From Alentia gelatinosa (lineage: Eukaryota > Annelida > Polychaeta > Phyllodocida > Polynoidae), in NCBI GenBank assembly GCA_950022655.1, contig OX465579.1:42139950-42203949 (forward strand): a DNA stretch of 64,000 nt. The letters run 5' to 3'. Numbering within the stretch: the stretch's first letter is position 1; each line of letters begins with the position of its first letter. The notes under the pieces were generated by a model. The model saw nothing but the letters and a program-made list of their open reading frames with translations. It did no database searches and was not told where the DNA came from. Shown here one piece after another: positions 59,701-64,000 of this stretch. The position numbers were made by a program, and so were the translations under genes.

Positions 59701-60179
59701 CACTCTTGTGTGTGGTGATTAGCTCACAAAGACCGTAGCACTTTGACCAGAAATCTCGGTAAATGTGTTTAGTCTCCACCTGGTTGGTTATCAACAGAAC
59801 GGAAACGGCACAGTGCTGCTGAAGACTAACGTACCGTGAGCACGGTGAGGCGCAGTTTATCAGACAGCTCCCAGACCCCTGATAGGGTTAAGGCGTTGGC
59901 TACCATCATCCGGCTGGGCTTAGGAATGCCCTTCCCGACAGTTGAAACGGCTAAATCCAATAGATGCTTCCAATATCAGCCAGATGCGTCGATGCTTTGA
60001 CAACATTAAACGCTCCACAATGACTCCAGGCATTTTATTGAACTAGACCATAATACCCACAGCATCGTTTGTCTCAGGTTTTAGATGACATTTTTCAAAT
60101 TAAAATTCTAGTAGTGTATAACTGGATGTTACAACATGTGTCATTAGACAGCTTTTAATCGGGCATGCAATTGGGGGTC
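56721..60179. other. Non-coding stretch, nothing recognised
   Basis: A 172-codon open stretch (58795-59313, +) has no recognisable pattern and its composition looks random. No terminal repeats seen. Confidence 0.4.
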
Positions 60180-60440
60180 AGAAATAAAGTAAAAATATTT
60201 TTCATGTAGAATTTTCTAGAGAGACAAAGAAAACATGGAAAACATATCGGTGTCCGCCATGGCGTGGGACTGAGGGTCTGTAGTGAGGTTCAAACCCATG
60301 TTCTATTGGCGTGGATGAAGCTCAACTAGTAGTCTCTTTGTTTCATACAAGAAATAGAAATACTGAAAATGAAAACATGGATTTCCATGGAAAAGTGGAA
60401 AACTGCCTTCTCTGCTTAATTGCACCATCATTAAGACAAT
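60180..60440 (+). repeat. Dispersed repeat C, copy 2
   Basis: Same block order as 37862-38055 (AAATATTTTTCATGT, GAGACAAAGAAAACATGG, CATATCGGTGTC, GAGGTTCAAACCC, GGAAAAGTGGAAAACTGCC). The best-preserved copy. Confidence 0.72.
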
Positions 60441-61564
60441 AACGCAGCGCGAAATAAGAAGATAATGATAAGTTTGGGAAAATAAAATTTATTTTGTAAG
60501 TATTTTCATTTTATCTTAAAAAAACCAGCCGGCAACATTTGTTGAGAGCAGTGTGACTACGGAGAGGTCTTTGGATCTGTTAACTTAAAGAAGAGGAGGA
60601 ACATGTTGCCTGTAATTACAGGCACACCGGTGATGGACGGCTAAAGAAGCCCAGCCTACTGTTTCACATGGTGAGTGCCAGACAACAGGCGTGTTACTCA
60701 GTGTTGTAAACTCAGCAAGCCATCCCGGGTGTCCGGCCATGGTGAGTTTCTCACACATATATCAGTGGCGAATCAGTGTGAAAATATACTTCTAGTGGAA
60801 AATCGAGGAGGAGGATTCACTGTAAATATAGGAAAGAAGATTTCAGTAGTACAATAGAAGGCCGGGTGATATCACATGAGGTCTGGTGAGGTGTATACCA
60901 TCGTGTCACCGTCATGTTCCCGTCTGCTTTGATTTCCAGTTCCCATTAGAGCTGCCGCTCGCTGGTACCCGGGAGAACGTGTCGATTCGTCTGTTGTCGT
61001 CGCCTAGGAACACCAGACGCTGGGTCCCAGCGGGTGCAGTAGTCGTCTGCGCGATGCCTCCGGAACTAGCGCTAGACACGCCTCTCGTATCCTTCGTGAA
61101 GGCACATCTGCCAACCCCGGACACCACCTAGCGGTGACACGCCCGCTGGGGCCGGGCAACACCTGGAGGGACGACGGCTTACAGGGCTCAGCACCCTGTG
61201 CCTGGTGAGCCCTTGTCGGATCACGTGTCTGCAAGAGTGATCCTGGTCATACTGGTCCCACCAACCCATCCAATCCACCAACACACCACTGTATGCCGCT
61301 TGCGACGTCTGCCCTCTCTCCCTGCACCACAATATGCAAATTTGCCATCTAGCATCATACTAAATCAGGCCTGGCCTTTCTCTTCAAAACACCTTACCCA
61401 TGCCTGCCCACTCTCCCTGCACCACATTATTCAGGTATGTCCATTCTACACACAATACATTACACAGGCCTGCCTAGTCCTGTTGCATCACATTATCCAG
61501 GTTGCCCACTCTCCATGTACCACATTACCTAGCGCTGCCCACTTTCACTGGATCATATCACCAG

Positions 61565-61810
61565 GGATGTCACTTGGGGTTAAGAAAATGATTTTTTGCT
61601 TTTGTGGAATAAACTGCCTCAAAGAGACTGAGAAAACATGGAAGGCATATAATTATTGGCCATGGAATGGGGCTGGGGTATGGGAACGTTTGAACCATTG
61701 AATAAGGCACAAAATTTCTTCTGTCTATGTTTTACTCAATATTCTGTAAACTGAAAAACAAAACAAGGATTCTCCTGTAAAATAGGAAAACTGCCATCTC
61801 TATATTACCC
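61565..61810 (+). repeat. Dispersed repeat C, copy 3
   Basis: GAGACTGAGAAAACATGGAA, GGCCATGGAATGGGGCTG, a B-box-like TTTGAACC, and AAAATAGGAAAACTGCCATCTCT in the order of the other two copies, more diverged. Confidence 0.6.
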
Positions 61811-63627
61811 ACTCTCTGCCATCTCTCCTTGGCCACACTTCTATATCCAGGTCTGCTCACTCTCGCTGCACCAGACAGCCCAGGTCTGTCCACTATCTCC
61901 AAACAATCAGGTCTGCTGTGATGATATACTACCGGTGCACCACCGGATGACATCGATCGATAAATTAATCTATGCCTTCTAATTATAATTACACCGCCGA
62001 TATTATTGTTTACATTGTATATTAATGTACATGTAACACTTTCAAATAGACCCCTATCTGCAACTGCATACTTCTTTTCATAGTCACCCTGTTCCTGTTA
62101 CGGGAAATATCAAATTTAGCTATTAATGATTGCATGATATACCGACCAAATATACAAGAATCAAATATAGAATATTACCAAGGCGTAATACACGTATCCC
62201 CTTCCAGCATTGTCCTTTTATAAATGTGGCCCCGAGCTGCTCACTGCGCCGACAGCACTACCTGTGGTTCCCGGCGGAACTAATCGGGCTCACAATAAGG
62301 CCGGCCAGGACGAAGGCTGGCGGGCAAACCAGCCTTAATGGAAATATCCATCATATCGAGCCGGCCAAAAACCGCTACAGTTCCGCCCCGCGGCCCAGCG
62401 TCCTCATACGACCACCCCATAGCATGGCGAGCAATTTCAGCAATTCCCGCCTCATTCAGGGACCATTACTCGCTCCCTGAGGACTCGCCGAGTGGTGGAA
62501 TAGAGGAACGACGCTTTTAAATGTCGCACACACCACATACACACTCAAAGCACGAACACCACAAAGATGTTTTTATTCGTCTGACACCTTCATTGTTATA
62601 TAGATTTAGAGATACTGGCTCATACTATTTTGTATTTCAAAATTAAATATGATCACATATATTTGCTTATTTCAGTAAAGGGCATAGCAGGGCGTGGTGA
62701 GAAACGGGGTTCGGATGTGCCTCGGTCGCAGCCAATATCTCTCAGTAGCATGGCCAACATGAGAGAGTAAAAACTAGTCCTAGTGTATATTTATACAGTG
62801 ATCGCCTTATCGGACCAGCAACCACTCATGAACAATGTTTCAATATCAAATGTTGGGACGTCAACTCAGGCTCTCTAAGTGCACTGAGGCTGCAGCCGGC
62901 AGGAGTATTCTGTTATCAGGTGGAAGCAGATAGCAGTCAGCGGATGTTGAGTAGATTGGAGCGGGTTGGGGTTTACATGAGTGAGTGGGCAGGGATCTTA
63001 ATTGAGCACAGACGGAATGGGTTATTTTGCCTGTCTAGGTGACTGCATCTTGGCCTACACCAGAGACGGGTGCTGGTTCTACGGCTAGCCAGTGCTGACT
63101 GTTGTCATGAGTTCACCCATAGCCGGGGACCTCCTCAAAACAACAGGCCTTTCAATCTCCACAGCTGTGCTTCAAGTTCCCTCAAGGGCATTCTTTAAGC
63201 TTCAAAGGGACGCACAGGGGCCACTTACTGCAGCTCATTTGGTGTTCTCTTCAGGAGCACTTCTTTATATGCCAAATTTGTGGACAGAAATTCTGTTTGG
63301 AAAAGGGGCTGTTTGAATGAGAGAGCGATGAAACTAGGTCGAGTGAAATTCTTCAGAAGTTATCCATGTAAAGATGCGACCACATTAAAAAAATGTAATA
63401 CCAATATGCACACACCATTCGACCAAACCCACCAATCCTACAGCGTTATTTTCACCATAACAAGACGCGATAGGATAGTGAGAGATCTCATATTTTATGA
63501 CTGTGCTTGTACAGGATTTGCAGAGTTTATCACCATATACAGCAGAGTTGGTTTCGCTGAGGTCGGAGCGATTTGAATCAAGCTGACTGAAGCTCTGTCA
63601 GGTTGAGTTGATGCATGGACGCTGGTT
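61811..63627. other. Non-coding stretch, GC-rich patch at 62230-62500
   Basis: No recognisable gene. The GC-rich patch has open frames of 60-116 codons with no domain. Confidence 0.4.
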
Positions 63628-64000
63628 AACCCCTTCAGTCCAAAGAATGCCAAGATGCATTCCCCTGGCTGATCCTGAAGATGCCTCCAAGCATTTCTGG
63701 GGCGTTTTTACAAAGTGCTAATTTTGAGATGTGAATTTTGCAGTTTCATGATTTTCCGCCCAGAGATTTTTGTGTTTTTTTCATGATTTTTTTTCAGGAT
63801 GTATAGAAAGCAGCACCATTCGAAATATCTGTGGGTATGAATACTGTAACCAAGGAAACAATGGGTACTATGGTGATATTGTCTAGGTGCATACGACATT
63901 ATATAGTCATATGCATTTTGGTGCAGACTTCTAGCAGGTCACTTCACAATTATGCTCAGGCCTTGAGCCTGATGCAGCTACTAGGGTGCAGGACTGGTCG
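63628..64000 (+). repeat. Possible end of a TTAA-flanked DNA transposon (cut by window)
   Basis: GGTTAACCCCTTCAGTCC at 63628 has a TTAA followed by a CCC(T)TCAGT start, a form common at ends of TTAA-targeting transposons (piggyBac/Kolobok types). The other end would lie beyond 64000; tentative. Confidence 0.3.

Overview
This window is animal nuclear DNA. It holds one recognisable host gene split by many introns, set in a landscape of decayed and nested transposable elements. The host gene is FAM91A1-like, which is a metazoan family. The retroelements (an APE-type LINE with an esterase ORF, LINE remnants with RNase H, a Ty3/Gypsy element) fit a marine invertebrate bilaterian such as a lophotrochozoan or deuterostome. 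The phylum is an inference and cannot be settled from this sequence.

Layout. 1-5650: a minus-strand Ty3/Gypsy element cut by the left window edge. Its 5' LTR is at 5258-5650. Gag, protease, RT, RNase H and integrase are all recognisable, but RT and integrase each carry an internal deletion. A C2H2 zinc-finger ORF lies after integrase. 5651-8662: one copy of an unclassified repeat (repeat X), split by an RNase-H-type LINE with a 12-bp target-site duplication. That LINE is itself split by a PIF/Harbinger-like MITE, which contains a large foldback. 8905-13219: a short dispersed repeat, a LINE tail and an APE-type LINE broken by frameshifts. About 14414-22515: a second LINE. Its ORF1 region has a coiled coil, an L1-ORF1-like segment, a NADAR domain and an SGNH esterase. 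Its ORF2 has an endonuclease remnant and a nearly intact RT, and it ends in a poly(A) tail. It is interrupted by an 838-bp insert with an 18-bp TSD, a second Harbinger-like MITE and a solo LTR with TTAT TSD. 25669-26250: an inverted copy of repeat X without the insertions, so it serves as the pre-insertion reference. 26365-26770: a possible LTR with an AATAAA signal in a hairpin loop.

30448-44992: sixteen minus-strand exons encode about 718 residues of the FAM91A1-like protein, a Golgi/vesicle-trafficking factor. Exon phases agree across all junctions, and one intron is GC-AG. The first ~140 residues are not found and probably lie further right or outside the window. 45000-64000 has no convincing gene. 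It holds a minus-strand RNase H LINE fragment near 49.3-50.0 kb, a foldback at 50384-50536, and two further copies of a short dispersed repeat that also sits in a FAM91A1 intron.

The main biological interest is the second LINE. It appears to carry a NADAR (NAD/ADP-ribose-related) domain between an ORF1p-like RNA-binding region and an SGNH esterase, upstream of the RT ORF. I do not know of a described LINE with this arrangement.
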